Source: Trichoplax adhaerens (lineage: Eukaryota; Placozoa; Uniplacotomia; Trichoplacea; Trichoplacidae). From it: 64,000 nucleotides of DNA. The DNA lies in the NCBI RefSeq assembly GCF_000150275.1, contig NW_002060943.1:10306569-10370568 (forward strand), read 5' to 3'. A model generated the notes under the pieces. The model searched no databases, was not told the DNA's origin, and saw only the letters and a program-made list of their open reading frames with translations. The position numbers and the translations under genes were made by a program. This document shows, piece by piece, positions 45,586-63,291 of this stretch. How positions within the stretch are numbered: the stretch's first letter is position 1; each line of letters opens with the position of its first letter.

Positions 45586-48500
45586 TTATAACTCATTTAT
45601 AGCTATACTCTTAGCGTTAGTCTTGTTACTAAAGTCCGGATTATCTTTTCCAATATTGTACATGTATGAAGATGCAGCAGTTCTAAACCTACCAAAGCTG
45701 TGCGGTTGTGATATAGTACTTGAACTTAAATTACTTTGAGATGATCTCGGCATTTGAGCACGTGGATGCAACATCTTTCGAGCTAAACGAGAGATGACCA
45801 CGACAGTGATAAAGATGACAACTGAACATGGTAATATAACACTCAAGCAGAAAAGTTGCAATCTTGTCAAAGTTGAATGCTCTATAAACAAAAAGTTACA
45901 AAGACACACGCAAGTCAGTACATGAAATTTCTTATATGTATACGTTAATAAACTGTAAAATTGTATTATCACATGATAAAGCAGTCTACGTAGAAGTATT
46001 CTTTAAGAAGGATGTACTCCAACAAAGTTCACAAACTAATATGGGAAATAATAGAGTATTGAACTTCTACTATTTTAAGGTATATTATTTTAATTCCCTC
46101 ATCAAATCAAGTAGAATATAGTATAAGTTCGTAGATTAAGGTAGTCGAATAAGAAAGATGACTATCATTCTAAATAATCTAATTCATAAAGTTAACATCC
46201 ACGTATTTTCCTTTAGCCGATTTGTTAACAAAAATTAGAAGTCTTATTGATACGAAACAAATACTATCAGTGATATGAATTCTAATGTTTAAATATTATC
46301 GTATAAATCATTAATATAGATCAGATTATAATTTAGAGACCCTAGCACATTTATTATAAAACTATCACGCTATGAAAATCACCACAGCTAGATTAAAACA
46401 AATTTACTCTATTATTTTAAAATTTATATTATATTTACGTCATTATTCAATCAGTTGAGTTAGGTGTAGACGATACTGTTACGAGAATGGATAATACCAT
46501 CATTTAAGACGTCTTTTACTACCCTTGGGCTAATTGGGGTCTGATAGGGATAATTTGGCAGTCGATGTCACATTTATAAAACTAAAAAGTCCAAACTATA
46601 CTGAAGACTTACGTATATGAGTGCTTAATCCATTCGCTAATTAATTGATATCGAATGACATCGGAGTATACAAAGAAAAGTAGAATGAAAATAGGATTAG
46701 TAAGATTCGTGTTGCAACTATAATTATATTAATTTAAGTAAGACAACCATTATTCCTTAATTTAGATTTTACGATGGTGATAAAATTGTTAAAGAACATG
46801 GAATATTTTGAATAGTATCGCATCCTATCTGTCGAAGCGGTTATTGGTACAATAAATCAAGGCAATCCTTTGATAATCTAATCAATTACTAATATTAAAT
46901 TAGTCGATCTCATTTTGCATAAGCTGAGCTACACTAGTTAAAGGTAGACTCCAAGAGCATATGCAAATTCTATCGAATACGATAAAATCAATTATAGTTA
47001 ATAACTACATACAATTTTTGCAGCTCATACTTTACGGTAACAAAGTTGAAATAAAAAAGTATTTGCTAACTATTACTCTAAATATCAACGTTACTTGATA
47101 TTATGGTGCAATTGGAATTGTTAGCAGGGTTGGCTTGAAGTGGCACATTATGGCAGAATACATCAGGACCAGCAACAGATCGTTCAGAATCTGAGTATTT
47201 ACTTAGAATGGCAGTGATTTCCTGTTGGCTGATATTGAATCCACATGAATTGGCATATAATAAGTAACAGCTACTATTGCATAAAGGCATAGGCTGTGGC
47301 TGCAGTAATGTCCAGCTATCGCAGTATGGATAAAAGAAACTGCACATTAGCTTCTTAACTAATTGATTGCAGTCGTCTCGATGATCATAGTTAGCCCGAT
47401 ATTTGTACCAAGTAAGAATATCTAAAATAATTTGATCAATGGTCCACTGTCGGGCCCAGTTACTACTTCGATAATGTAGAGAATCATTCATAAATGTATC
47501 TCGGCATACGGAGCCACTATAATTGAAACAGCACGAGGGTTGTGGAGGAAACTTGAAATTTCTGCGAAATAAGGGAAGCACAAAATTATGTTTACCGACA
47601 GTTGATATATGGTATTGCTACTAGCTTCAACATTTAATTTTCCGAGAATCAACTGATTTTCCATTTAATATTTGATATACAATCTGCACATTATGAAAGC
47701 ACTATAGCGAAATTGGGTCATTTCTGAAACTAATGGCGCCCTGTAATAAGATAATACTGCAAGGTAGGCGAATGATAAGTACCGTATACTAGCAAACTTA
47801 TCGCCCTTACAGAAAAAATTAAATAAAATAGACACTCATAAGATAAATGCATAAATTGCCATTAGCATATGAAACAAGTCTACGGAGTACTACCGTGTAA
47901 TCTTGTTGTGGTAGTAAATTTGAGCTTCTATTCATAACGATAACGCTCAATGTATGTAGACACAGGATAATTTAAATTCTTTCAATCAATGCTTGAAAAT
48001 TCGAGGTTCGGGTAAAAAATGGATTATATTTAATTTCTATGAGACTAAATTTTAACGAATGTCTATTTTAAGTTTATTTCTTTATATAGTGTAGTGCATG
48101 GTCTAATTAAATTTAATGAGACAAGTTCCCTGATTATCGTAAGGTTAATTCCGTAGACAATTTTCGAAATCTAAAGCTAAGTAAATGACAAGGTATAATA
48201 TCAAGCAGTTAGTGTCATGTTTTGTGTTCTATTCATATAACCCATTATTTTAAATTAAACCCGTATTGAATTATTATAGCAATATTTTTAAGGTCAAGGC
48301 AGACTTACATTATTTGAAACGTTTCTTTTCCTAACTATTCTTTTTCAATAATTATAATAAATGTTTTGCTCCATTTTGGCGTTTTTGATAAAGCTAGTTG
48401 CTTCTTGATAGTATTTGTACAAGATTATACTATATTATGATTATCTTTTCTGTTAAAAGAGTTATATCATCTTTAATCTTCAATTGTGGAAATGATACAT

Positions 48501-50101
48501 GCAAGTATATATACATAGTATATTCAAGTATATATCGGATTACTTAAATATTTCTTTTAATTAAGAAAGAACATTTTAGAATTATAATTTTCGTAGATGA
48601 TGTCATTAAAAGATAGTCATTATTAGTTATTATTTTGCTAGCAACATGGTTTCAAGTATCATTTACATTTTCCAATATCATATTTAGCTAATAAGCATAA
48701 TAAATCTAATGTTACTGTACATAAAAGTTAACTTACGTGCACGCATGTTCATCATCAAGATGTTGCATTCCTTTATTGCTATGCCATACTCTACTAGTTA
48801 TTTCAGACTGAGATAATGCAATAGGCAGTTGATCTAGAAAAAGAGTAAAAAAGGTTTAAAAATGTGACGACTCAACTATAGCTCTAGTTTCGTGTTATAG
48901 TAGGGTAATTATCGATTCCTATTCGTTAATATAATATTATTAATATAAGAGAAACATGATTGTCTCGCTATACCTCCTATTTTTCAAGTAGATCAATAAA
49001 AATTACTAGTACCGTATATACCGGTAATACGCAGCTTTAAATATGGTATAATACTGTAATCTATAAAGATATAGAAAATTGTAATTATTGATTTAAAATA
49101 CAGTCATAGATGACATTTAAATCTCTTGCTTGTCTCTTCGTTTACTACAGGATCTATAAGGCCTACACCCAACTTAGATCATCTACCATATTTACTGTCG
49201 CTATATTTTTTCTGATCAGAATTTTCTCTAAGCTACGGTAACTATCTTAAATTTTGATTACAGAGTTGTACTGTATATTACAAATCAAAAACTAAAGGAT
49301 ATAGTTATTACAATCATGATATATAATAAATCCTCATCCTTCCAACTATCTTATGGGAGTAATTAGTGATTTTTTAAAAATGCAATTCAAATTATATAAT
49401 AGTAATTAGTTATCGCTCTGTTGTGTATGTCTGTTGAAAGAGTTACTAATTCACAGCGCCCACTGATATAAAGTTAATGTACGGGAAAATGAAAGGTATC
49501 ATCATTATTATTATATCGTTTTTTGCTAGTTCTAGCGTGCTATTCCATAATTGTATTGATGGATTTTTAAGAATAATTCAATAACATTAAGGATATTTAA
49601 ACGTCTAAAATTTTAAAAGAATAAAGTAAATTTCTAGATTGAGAATGAAAGATTAAACAGTGACTTGAGGATATTTTATAAAGTGGTGCGTTCGAAAAAC
49701 GGCAGACATAAATGATTGAAAAAATAGCTCGATTAAATAACCGTTGATGTTGATAGAAAGATTATTATATGACTCCAGACGGGTATAAAATGTCTATTTT
49801 ATTACGACTATCAAGTCGTTGTAGCTTTAAAGAAGTAAGTTAATGATTACACAAAATGTTATTGTAACTAATACTAGCCAGAAACTATTTCTTAATGGGA
49901 TCACATTTAAAACTGTATCTATTTTTTAGTATTTATTTAGGATAGCAAACCAGTAAAACAAAAAATGCTTTTGAATTGACGATCTTATTTCGAGTTAAAT
50001 TTTATTCATTATACATCCTTACCTGACAATAGTACAAAAAGGAGTAAGAAATGTTGGTACAATTTCTTTGAAGTATAACTTGAGTCGAAGAGGATAGCCA
50101 T
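45586..50101 (-). CDS. Single-pass membrane protein with Frizzled-like cysteine-rich ectodomain
   Basis: Four exons, 50023-50101, 48737-48833, 47095-47561 and 45586-45881, join in frame to 312 residues. Exon 1 encodes a start and hydrophobic stretch, LYQHFLLLFVLLS, as signal peptide. The ectodomain has a Frizzled-CRD-like cysteine pattern: SCCFNYSGSVC, then DDCNQLVKKLMCSFFYPYCD (the FLCxxYxPxC block of Frizzled domains) and PLCNSSCYLLYANSCGF. Several NxS/T glycosylation sites follow (NNSNCT). Exon 4 holds the membrane segment (FCLSVILPCSVVIFITVVVI), a basic stop (SRLARK) and a Ser-rich tail of about 60 residues, without the KTxxxW motif or seven helices of true Frizzleds. The fold family is fairly secure. 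The ligand (Wnt or other) is unknown, and I do not recognise an orthologue. Confidence 0.8.
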
Positions 50102-53100
50102 ATCGGAATTCTGTAGGTAAGTAAGGCGCAGCAATTCGATGATACCTTTATTCTCGTTGATAAACTCGGTATCCTATTAGCAATCTATAAGTTCAATGAT
50201 GCCCCATTAACTAAAATAGAGTAAAGTATTGAGCAAGTTTATCATCATAATTCAAAAGAAGTTATAGCTGTCAATAAATCAATCAATTTTAACAGAGATG
50301 GCATTGAAGTTAGAAGGCAGGGAAACAATTGACAATGGATGATATGATATGATCAAAATTGAAATAGAATAAGATTCGTACTATATCCAGCAAAATTAAA
50401 TTGAAATAAAGAAATAGAAGTAACACAAATTAAGACAGATCAGAAAATAGGCTTCCTTCTTTTGTTATGCAAGCCATAAAACAACAATTATCTCTAGAAC
50501 TCATGCAAAAACAATACGTGCATATTCAATAATAATTTATGGTCTAGATAGTGGTATTGTTACGATCGGTCCGTGGATATTAGAATACTACGTGCATATA
50601 CGCGTAGCTAGAACAATCTGTCATTAATTACAAGTATTCAGTGAAAGGAGTACAAGGGCGAATGCCTACCAACTAGGGTCTATATTAACTATACAGTATT
50701 ATAAAGGATGATACCGAAATAGTCTTGATGAAAATTGTATTACAAGAAAGTATGGTGAGACTATCACTAATTTATAAAACGATAAATGATGCGTTATTGA
50801 ATTGGAAATTGAAAAATTTCACCATTTCAATGTATAGTTATAAAAACTGTTATAAAATAGTATACCATCCTATAGCTCGCATAGAAGCACTTAAGATGGA
50901 AGAACATGATGGAAGTTGATTGGTTAGAGTTCTTTACCATTCATATCGTGAATTGTCCAATATCGATATTAACTACATATTTAATAGTTTTATGCTTTCT
51001 ATATACCCTAACATACGGTGTATATACGTATGCTATCGCAATATAATTAATGTTATCATTGTCATCCCGTCACCTTTTTCATTTATCACTATCATCGCCA
51101 TCATCGTTATCAACATACTATCATAATCATTCTATAAGGGTAAAATTAACTTATTCCAGATACGAAAAAAGATATTATTTCTTCACTGTCACAAAACAGC
51201 TTTGCAACAAGATAACGTAATCTACGATCAATAAGTCAATTCCTTGAACTACGTATCAAGGAACGATATCTGCACTATCACGAGCACTTTTGCTCTACTA
51301 GCAGACTACACAAAGACTTAAACGCCTCGTATTTTACGTTAAACACTAAGTTGGACAATTCTTCTTTATTTCACGATATACTGCATTTATATACTATTCC
51401 TCAATAGTTCATGAGTCATAGTTAATACAATTAACATTAGAATCATTTACTGAATTAGATATTAATTTTAGCTACTGCTCTCTTAATGCAGACAACAGTA
51501 TTTACGAACATAGACATGTAATAACTAATACAGAATAGTCAGATTACGATATGTCCTATCACGGAACATTTCCATGATAATTTACAGTCTATCATAAGTA
51601 AATTACAATCACAATGATTCGAACTGTAAGCAGATGATTTGCATTCCCTATTATAACTATTATAATTTCAGTATGTGTATAAGTGTCACTGTCATAAAAA
51701 GTCAGTGCTATATTAAAATACAGTATATCCAAATTAGAAGTTAACTAAATAAGGATAGTCTAACAGAATTATCCTAACATAGTTATTTCTACTGTAATAC
51801 AGTATTTAACACTGTAACATTCACTTACTAGTTAGTCTCCATCCTTTTAATATACTATATGAATTCAAAGGTAATTTAAAACTCTATTAATTATTATTTT
51901 TTAATTTTGACTTATATAAATGCTAAGTAAATAATTAACCGGTTACTAATGTCAGTGATATTTTAATTGCATTGTCTTTCTACAGATAAATAGTAAAATA
52001 ACATATGATAATTTTTGGAATAAAGTCGCAGCATAGAAATGAATGACGTCATTTTTGAATAATGACGAAAGAGTAGAGCAAATAGAATAAGTTCAATTTA
52101 TTTTGATCTAAAATAACAATGAATATTTCTTAATCATGGAACGATCGGAAATTAAAAAACGCCATAAAAATGGACCTTTAAGGATAATTGTAAACTTGAT
52201 AAATTGAATAGACAGAGGGAGTTGAAAGTTTTTATAGAAATTATGGAGTAGATGATTTAATCAATGATTAATAAATTATCTTCTATCTCTATTTCTTTTA
52301 ATTGAGAGATCACACTTCAATAAAAAAAAGAATTTTTGACAGGTATTGTTGATGAACATATCTATCATCAGTCAATCATCCTTATAAAGCAGAAACATGA
52401 GAAAGAAGTCAAATACCGGTAGTTATAAAAATATTAAATTGATGAATCCAATGGGCTACCGTAGAATTGGGGAAAAAATCTTGCTATAGCAATACTGAAT
52501 AACAATCATACTTGATAAGGTACATTTAAAGATCAATTTCGGTTAAAAAATATCAAATAACAAATATGCAAACTAAAATGCAGATATTGCATCCAATAGC
52601 TAAAATGTATAATTCCCTAGTTACCACTTTACTATAACTATCGATGGGATTAAATTGAAATCCTTGAACTCTTGTAAAATCTGAGGAAAAGAAAGCACTG
52701 GCTTATGGTTTGAATTCGTTTTAGTAAAAAATATACAGCTAATTAAATAAATATAATTAAAGTAGGTAAATTGTTTCATTTTTGAATCTCATTCGCTAAT
52801 ATCTAAGTCATTTTTCTTAATTAGGCTAGCCGAAATAGATTTATATATCATAACCGACATTTTTCATGTTTGAGTACTTTTAATAACCCACATAGATTCA
52901 AAAAGTTAGTTAATATCCTCAAAATGAGCTCAAGATATTTTCGTTATCATGATACTATTTTCTAAAATATTGTACTTATTTAAATCAATCAAATATAGAA
53001 GGAATCCTTTTTAAAGCACACTAGTAAATTACCCGTTTAAATGAACGGGAATATATTCTGCACGAAGCAACAAATTAAAAGAAAATTCATAACTAGATTT

Positions 53101-56100
53101 TCTTACTACTGTATGATATATGCTTCCGAGATATGTACAATGCTAGAAAGATTACTATATTCAAAAATCGATAATTTGATCATCTATGCTTAAATTATAC
53201 ATTCATTCATCTCCTATCTACATAAATTTAAATCATTGATCAAGCGTTTTTATTAAATGATAAAGCGATCGATTTAATAATAAAGTCATGTCTATAATAA
53301 ATAATCGCACTAAGTATAATTTCAAGAAATGAACAAGTCATGCAACTAGAAGTCTAGTTACTGAATAGGAATAAAATAAATTGTACATGAAGTTGCATAT
53401 CAATTGTACGATCGAAAATAATCTAGAAGTAAATGTTTATACGTGGGGAATATATAAGAGGAAATAGTGAAATCAAGAAATCAAGATTATACTGCATCAT
53501 GATGCTATTTTCGATAGGTCAACGACCCAAGTAATGGTTATTAAAAATATGTTGATTTCATATTATTTCATTAATCCAACATAGTCTGATGGACAGTATG
53601 GACATAAAAATAGCACGCTAGTATATACTTTTAAACTATTATTTTTGATAGCAGTTTATGATTTCATGAAATGCTTAGTTTGAGTACTACAAAATAAGCT
53701 GAAGTTCATCCTGTATTATTTATCAATTTTTTATTCTAATACATTCTTTGATTGATATAGATTTAGACTAATAGCAAGCTCTGATACGCTGATAATTACT
53801 TTCAAGATGAAGATGAAAAATTATGCTATTGGTAAACTACGCTGTTACTATTTTTTATATTAAATTATTACTTGCTAAGACAGTAAGATAGAAAGATGTC
53901 TGGATACAGTTGCATATAAGTAGAGTAGCTCCGATTTAACGATCTAAAACTAGTATTTCTCGTGCATTAATCAAAGAATTAATTCTAAGTGAACTAAGGC
54001 ATCGAAAGTGATCAGTAAATTGTGTTAATAATAAAATTTTAAGATTAATATGTAAGTATGTAACATTGAACGTTTATAGATCATTAATACAGCAAATATA
54101 CATCAAGTGTAATTAAGCTATTGATCAGATCAATTTATAGTAGCTACTAAATAACAAGATGTGGTTCACTTAAAAGATTTGTTACAGTTTTAAGATATTG
54201 AAATGTGGTAATTACAGCATGTATAAAGGAGAGGAAGTACCCTAACAAGATAGTAGATTATTCAAAGGAAGGAAATAGGTTTCAGTCGAACCTGATCTAA
54301 TTTTAGGATAAAAGTAAATTTAGCTAGCGAAAATTTGCGCTCTTAGTAAATACAAATAAAGATATTACAGATATAGTACTTTTGACCTACAGTATCAGGG
54401 ACATGAATGGATTTATGAAAGATTTGAGAAAACGTTTTAATTGGAAACAACAGTTTAATATATGTTTGTTCATCGAATATCCATGCCTCATAAGTTATTG
54501 TAAACAAGAAGAATATCATTTTAAATTGGGAATGATACTAGTTAAAGTGAATATCAATAGCTGTAATAATGTTGCATAATTAATATTCTTTATCCTTTTA
54601 CATCATCTATCATTTTGAATTTGCAAGTATATCGCTACAAACGTCTATAATATTTAAAAGTTTAGGACCGCAAGCTTCATACAAGTATATTGAAATTAGG
54701 ATCTATTAATGTTAAAATACTAATTCAGTAAAATTTTACCCTGATAGGCTGTACGGACATTTATATACGTATGATAATAAATTTTAAAACTGTAGCGTAG
54801 TTAATATCACAGATTCCGGTTTTCGATACTAAGTTATAAACTTGGAATGAAAATGGAAAGGCAATTTATTATTTCATACACGTCATTAAGTTTCAAGTTA
54901 TTTAATACAGAATAGGAAACCCAATGCGATAACTACCTTCATGACACTAATAATGAATTAATTAATTGAGAGTGTAGCATAAGAATAGAGTTGGTTCATG
55001 ATTTAAGCTTATTGGCTTACATATTTCTGACATAGCGAATTAATATTTTATTGATCATCTAACTATCGTTCTTACCTTGTAGATTAATTTTTGATTAGAC
55101 GGCGAGTTGCGTTTCAAGAATAGCTAACTTTACTTGTCGTTCTTGAACGGCTTTCTCTTAACGATGATTTATCAATTGCTATTGAAATCAAGTTGAAAAT
55201 CATTTAATATCTGAAAATATCACGAGTAATAAGAGTCTTATGTAATTTCTTATTGTGATACAACGATATTTTTCCTATTCAATATTATTCTATTCAGCGT
55301 TCATATGCTATAAATAATTTATTGGAATATCATCTAAATTATATTCATTGTCAGTTTATTTTAATTATTGTTATCTTCTACATGGACCAGCTGGAATAGA
55401 AAATAAAATTCGTAATGGAACAGATCGAATATGGTATTTAGCTAGCGGAAACTTTATCTCGCACTTAGGGGTCTTTCTTGCCATCTATTGATTTTAATGG
55501 TTACGAACATGCTTTATATCGATGATTCGCTTAAAAGAATAGTATTCACATACTCATCTATAAAGAAATTTCTTTTTAATTTTAAAAATGGAAAGCACTA
55601 AAATAAGATAAAACAATCTTAAAAAGAACTCACCAATTTTTGGTGCATATAGTAATGTTACGGAATGACAATGTGTCTAAATATTGTTATGTAACCGGCT
55701 AAAAATTCACAAGCTGAAGGATCTCACGCTCCTAATGTACTATATATTAAGAATATAGTAGATTAAAGAGCTTTCAAAGATGAAAATAAATAACTTCGAC
55801 CTGAAATATATAACTAATACAGCAATATAAATTTATCAATGACCTGACGACGTATAGTTACTAGCTTTGTTGTACCGTAAATTGATTATCTACTTTTTTA
55901 TATCATATATTATTAAATAAGAACTATACGAAATGTATCGATAGTAGAAGTATTTAAAAAGTTTTCAAAACCTTGTATCTAGTTCATATACCGATTCTGA
56001 TACGACAATGACTATTTCGTGGTAATTATCGATTAATAGTAGTTAGTCCAAATTTATTAACGTACTTTCATAAGTCAATACCTAAGCTTTGTGAGTTAGC

Positions 56101-59100
56101 GGTGGATAACTATCATATGATACATTCAAAGAGTTATATAATATTAGGCGACAATTATAGCTGATTAGCAACGTCCAACCAGTATCTTAGAGAGTAATAT
56201 TATATCATTTACTTTTATTTTGCATACTGCAGCTATATATTAGATAGTCTTAAATACGCTAAATATCATCTTTTTTAGATAACAATAATGATTAGCTTTA
56301 CTAGATTCTATTGCAACTTATTAGTCTAAGATACTCGAAAAATATTTAACTGTATGGTATAGTTTTATGCAATCATCACGATTTTTAAAAGCTACAAAAA
56401 TTTTTTATTTTTCACGCTTTTTTATTTAACCATAACTTGTAGATATTACACATTTTTTGCGATATTATTAGAACAAGTTGATATAATTTTCGTGTAGCAT
56501 AGCTATAAATTGGATAATAGCTCTAACGTAATTTGAAGTAGGATTATTTTGTCTGAAAACATATATAGTATACTATTTACAGCTATTTGCAGGCTTTACT
56601 TGTTTTCGATATGCTTTTTTTACTAGACGAGATAATCTTTGCGTGCTACAGCTAGAAATATAATTGTACCTTTAGTAGAATTTAAATGCGATAAGTTAAC
56701 GTAATGATACATCAAGCTACTGCTATCTTCTAATAAGTAAGAGTTAATTAGTATTTGAGTTTTACACCAAGTAGGAATCACGGAGGATATCGGCAGTAAT
56801 TGAAGGCAATGCCAAAATACAAGTTTCTTCCCACGTATGATAATGGCTCATTTTCATTCGATATTCTCTACGACTATGTATAATGTACAGTAATATATTA
56901 AAGTTAATATTCCGTGATTAAGCGAGACATTGACAGACAATGAGTTTTACCCGTACTGTATAACATCATTAACCTATGAACTTTTAATGAATTTGTAGAT
57001 CGAATAATCCTCAGGTTAGTTATTCACATACTAGTTGCTAAGCCATAACTTCTATCATTTTATAATTCATCTATGGTTAGTTGGTTACTATTTATCATTG
57101 AAATTCCATGATCGAATATGTTTTCATATTAGTTTATAACAGATTTTAGACACAATGTTATTTTTATTAAAATACAATTGTTCAAAATCATATATATTTG
57201 GGCTAAATTAGATTATTATAGTATTGAATTCAATCTACCACTTAATTAATCAAATGGCAATAGTATGTTTTCTTTGTATTAGTTATGGATTATGCTGTAG
57301 CGTAGGTTACGGTACCTACGCGGTCTTTCCGTAACTAATTGTATGGTATTACAAATTAATGAGCATCGCTTAGAATTAGTCTAGTCTTAGAGGCTACTAT
57401 ACAAAAGAAGTCATATTGTAATTAAACTTTAAAATGAAAGCATTATTAAAATCTGCGCATCATATTTTTAGCGATAAAATAGCGCAGCTTTACTTAGATA
57501 TGCTGTTAAGTATCCGTAAAATTTATATTTTGATCTCGGCAGAAGCCTACCACGTTCGTATTATAAAATACTTAAGATTTCTCTGTGAACATACGTAATT
57601 TGAATCTTATTTTAGTTTCTAATATGATCTCATTCAGTGATGATCACCCGATTACTATATTTAAATATTCAATTAATAAACATGACTCCATTCCTTCTCT
57701 GAAAATTTTCAACATTTAGAACATGTAAGGTTACATAATAACAATGGTACTATAATTGATAAATACTGGGGGGGACCCCGTTTGTTATACTTTGCGCACT
57801 GTACGTATTCGTACTCTTTAAATGTATTTGTAAAGCACAGTTATTTTAATTTAAAACAATCTAGCTAATCAAAAGGAGATTGTCAATAATGATAACTATT
57901 ATAAAGAATAGATACATAGTTGAATAATTGTAACGATACGATAAGATATTAATTGTAAAATAGAGCTGATATGTTGATCATGAGAATACTGCAAAAGAGC
58001 AATCATCTAATCAATAATTTATTCTCTTGAGTTGAGTTTTATTGCAGTAAAGAAGGAAAAGAAAGAACGGAAACATATACAGTAAGATAATTTCATGCTT
58101 TGATCATTATAAAACAGAACTTACTGTATCCTTTACTACTTCTATCAAACGAAATATGATACTGTATTTCGTAGTTTTATTTAATTGCTGATGTATTTAA
58201 TGCAATTCATGTAGTAATACAAATTCTTCGATTAAGAATGTTAGTAGCGCAAGAAGCAGCTTAAAATTATGTTGGAAAATTGCAAACAGTGCGATATTCT
58301 TGGTGCTGTAAACTTTTTATTGCAATTTGTCGTTTTAAGAGGTTTAATGCAGTGGTTCTTGAGTGCTTTATCTTTAAATGAGAATTCGATAAAATGAATC
58401 AATAAAATATAAAAAAGGATGAACTTGGGCTACTGTTGCCACTGTATGTTAGTAACATGTAGTACAAATTTTTATCAGCAGCGACAATTGCTATAGCTGT
58501 TAACTGTAAATTGATTATTAGTATGCTCACGATTGTATGGGCGTATGTACCCAGTTCATGATGTTGTACTGTATATGTGTATATTTTATTAAAGTGTCAT
58601 TAAATATATACGGATAACTTTTTATTAAATAGAAATAATGATGACTGTATTCGTTTTTAAATCATTTACGAAGGCAGGAGGTAAAATTAGGATTGGTAGT
58701 CCATGATTAAAATCATCTCTAGATATGGAATCAATCTTAGTATCACCGGTTACAATGTCTTATACGCTGCATAATTGTCGCTAATCGTAGATGTGAGCAC
58801 GCATGAAATTACTGATAAAAGCTTAATAAAAAGGGCGACTTAATATAGGTACACCCTTCGTATTTTATTTTTTATCACGATTATACTTAAATACGATAAC
58901 AAATCACAAATCCTGACAAGCCTAACTCCTAATCAGCTCTTTCGTCTGGTGTGTATAGTTTGAGTCATATTGAGAAGGATATGGTACAACATAATTGCTA
59001 TGCAAATATCCTTACATACCGCATTGCATAATTGAATAAAGAATCACAGGAAAAAATCATTGTATCTAAGTGTACTGCCTAAGGGTACACGATAACAAGC

Positions 59101-59481
59101 AAAGAAAAAATGCTATCCTAGATTTACATACGAGACGAATAGCTATTATCAAATTATGTTCATCTAACTAAAAGATTTCTAACATAACCATCATTGAACG
59201 CAATCAAGCGTCACAGCTATCTGCTCGCGTTATGAGAGATTTTCACTACCCAAATTATTCTCAAGTAGATACGAGATAGACATGATATTCAAGAAATATA
59301 AAGTGATTAATCAGAAAACAGATCTATTAGATCATAAAATTAGATTATTAATAATAACAGCCACTGGGTAAATTAAGGTATGTTAAGTATATTGGTTTTA
59401 ATTTTTTTAAGACGAAAAAGCAGACATATTAAATACTATAGCAGCTATCAACGTATCTCTTTTTGATAGATTTGGGCAGAT
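50102..59481. other. Gene-poor region of about 9.4 kb
   Basis: No exon chain, known motif or tRNA-like sequence could be supported on either strand. The longest frames (64-68 codons at 50725-51126 and 54382-54579) match nothing and are within chance for this composition. Very few pentamer motifs occur. Small features are a 20-base inverted repeat at 57301-57320 (CGTAGGT/ACCTACG arms) and an isolated G-tract next to ACCCCG at about 57768-57780. The right end is the 3' UTR of the reductase gene. Confidence 0.6.

Positions 59482-63291
<3,810 letters not shown>

Noticed and set aside
50725-51126. Two adjacent plus-strand frames of 64 and 68 residues
   Set aside because: Low-complexity products, no splice logic joining them, no homology seen; within chance.
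57301-57320. Inverted repeat CGTAGGT-loop-ACCTACG as a possible terminator or tRNA arm
   Set aside because: Isolated 7-bp stem with no other tRNA elements or gene nearby.
57766-57780. G-rich tract next to ACCCCG as possible G-quadruplex or telomere-like DNA
   Set aside because: Only one G-run, so no quadruplex pattern and no repeat.
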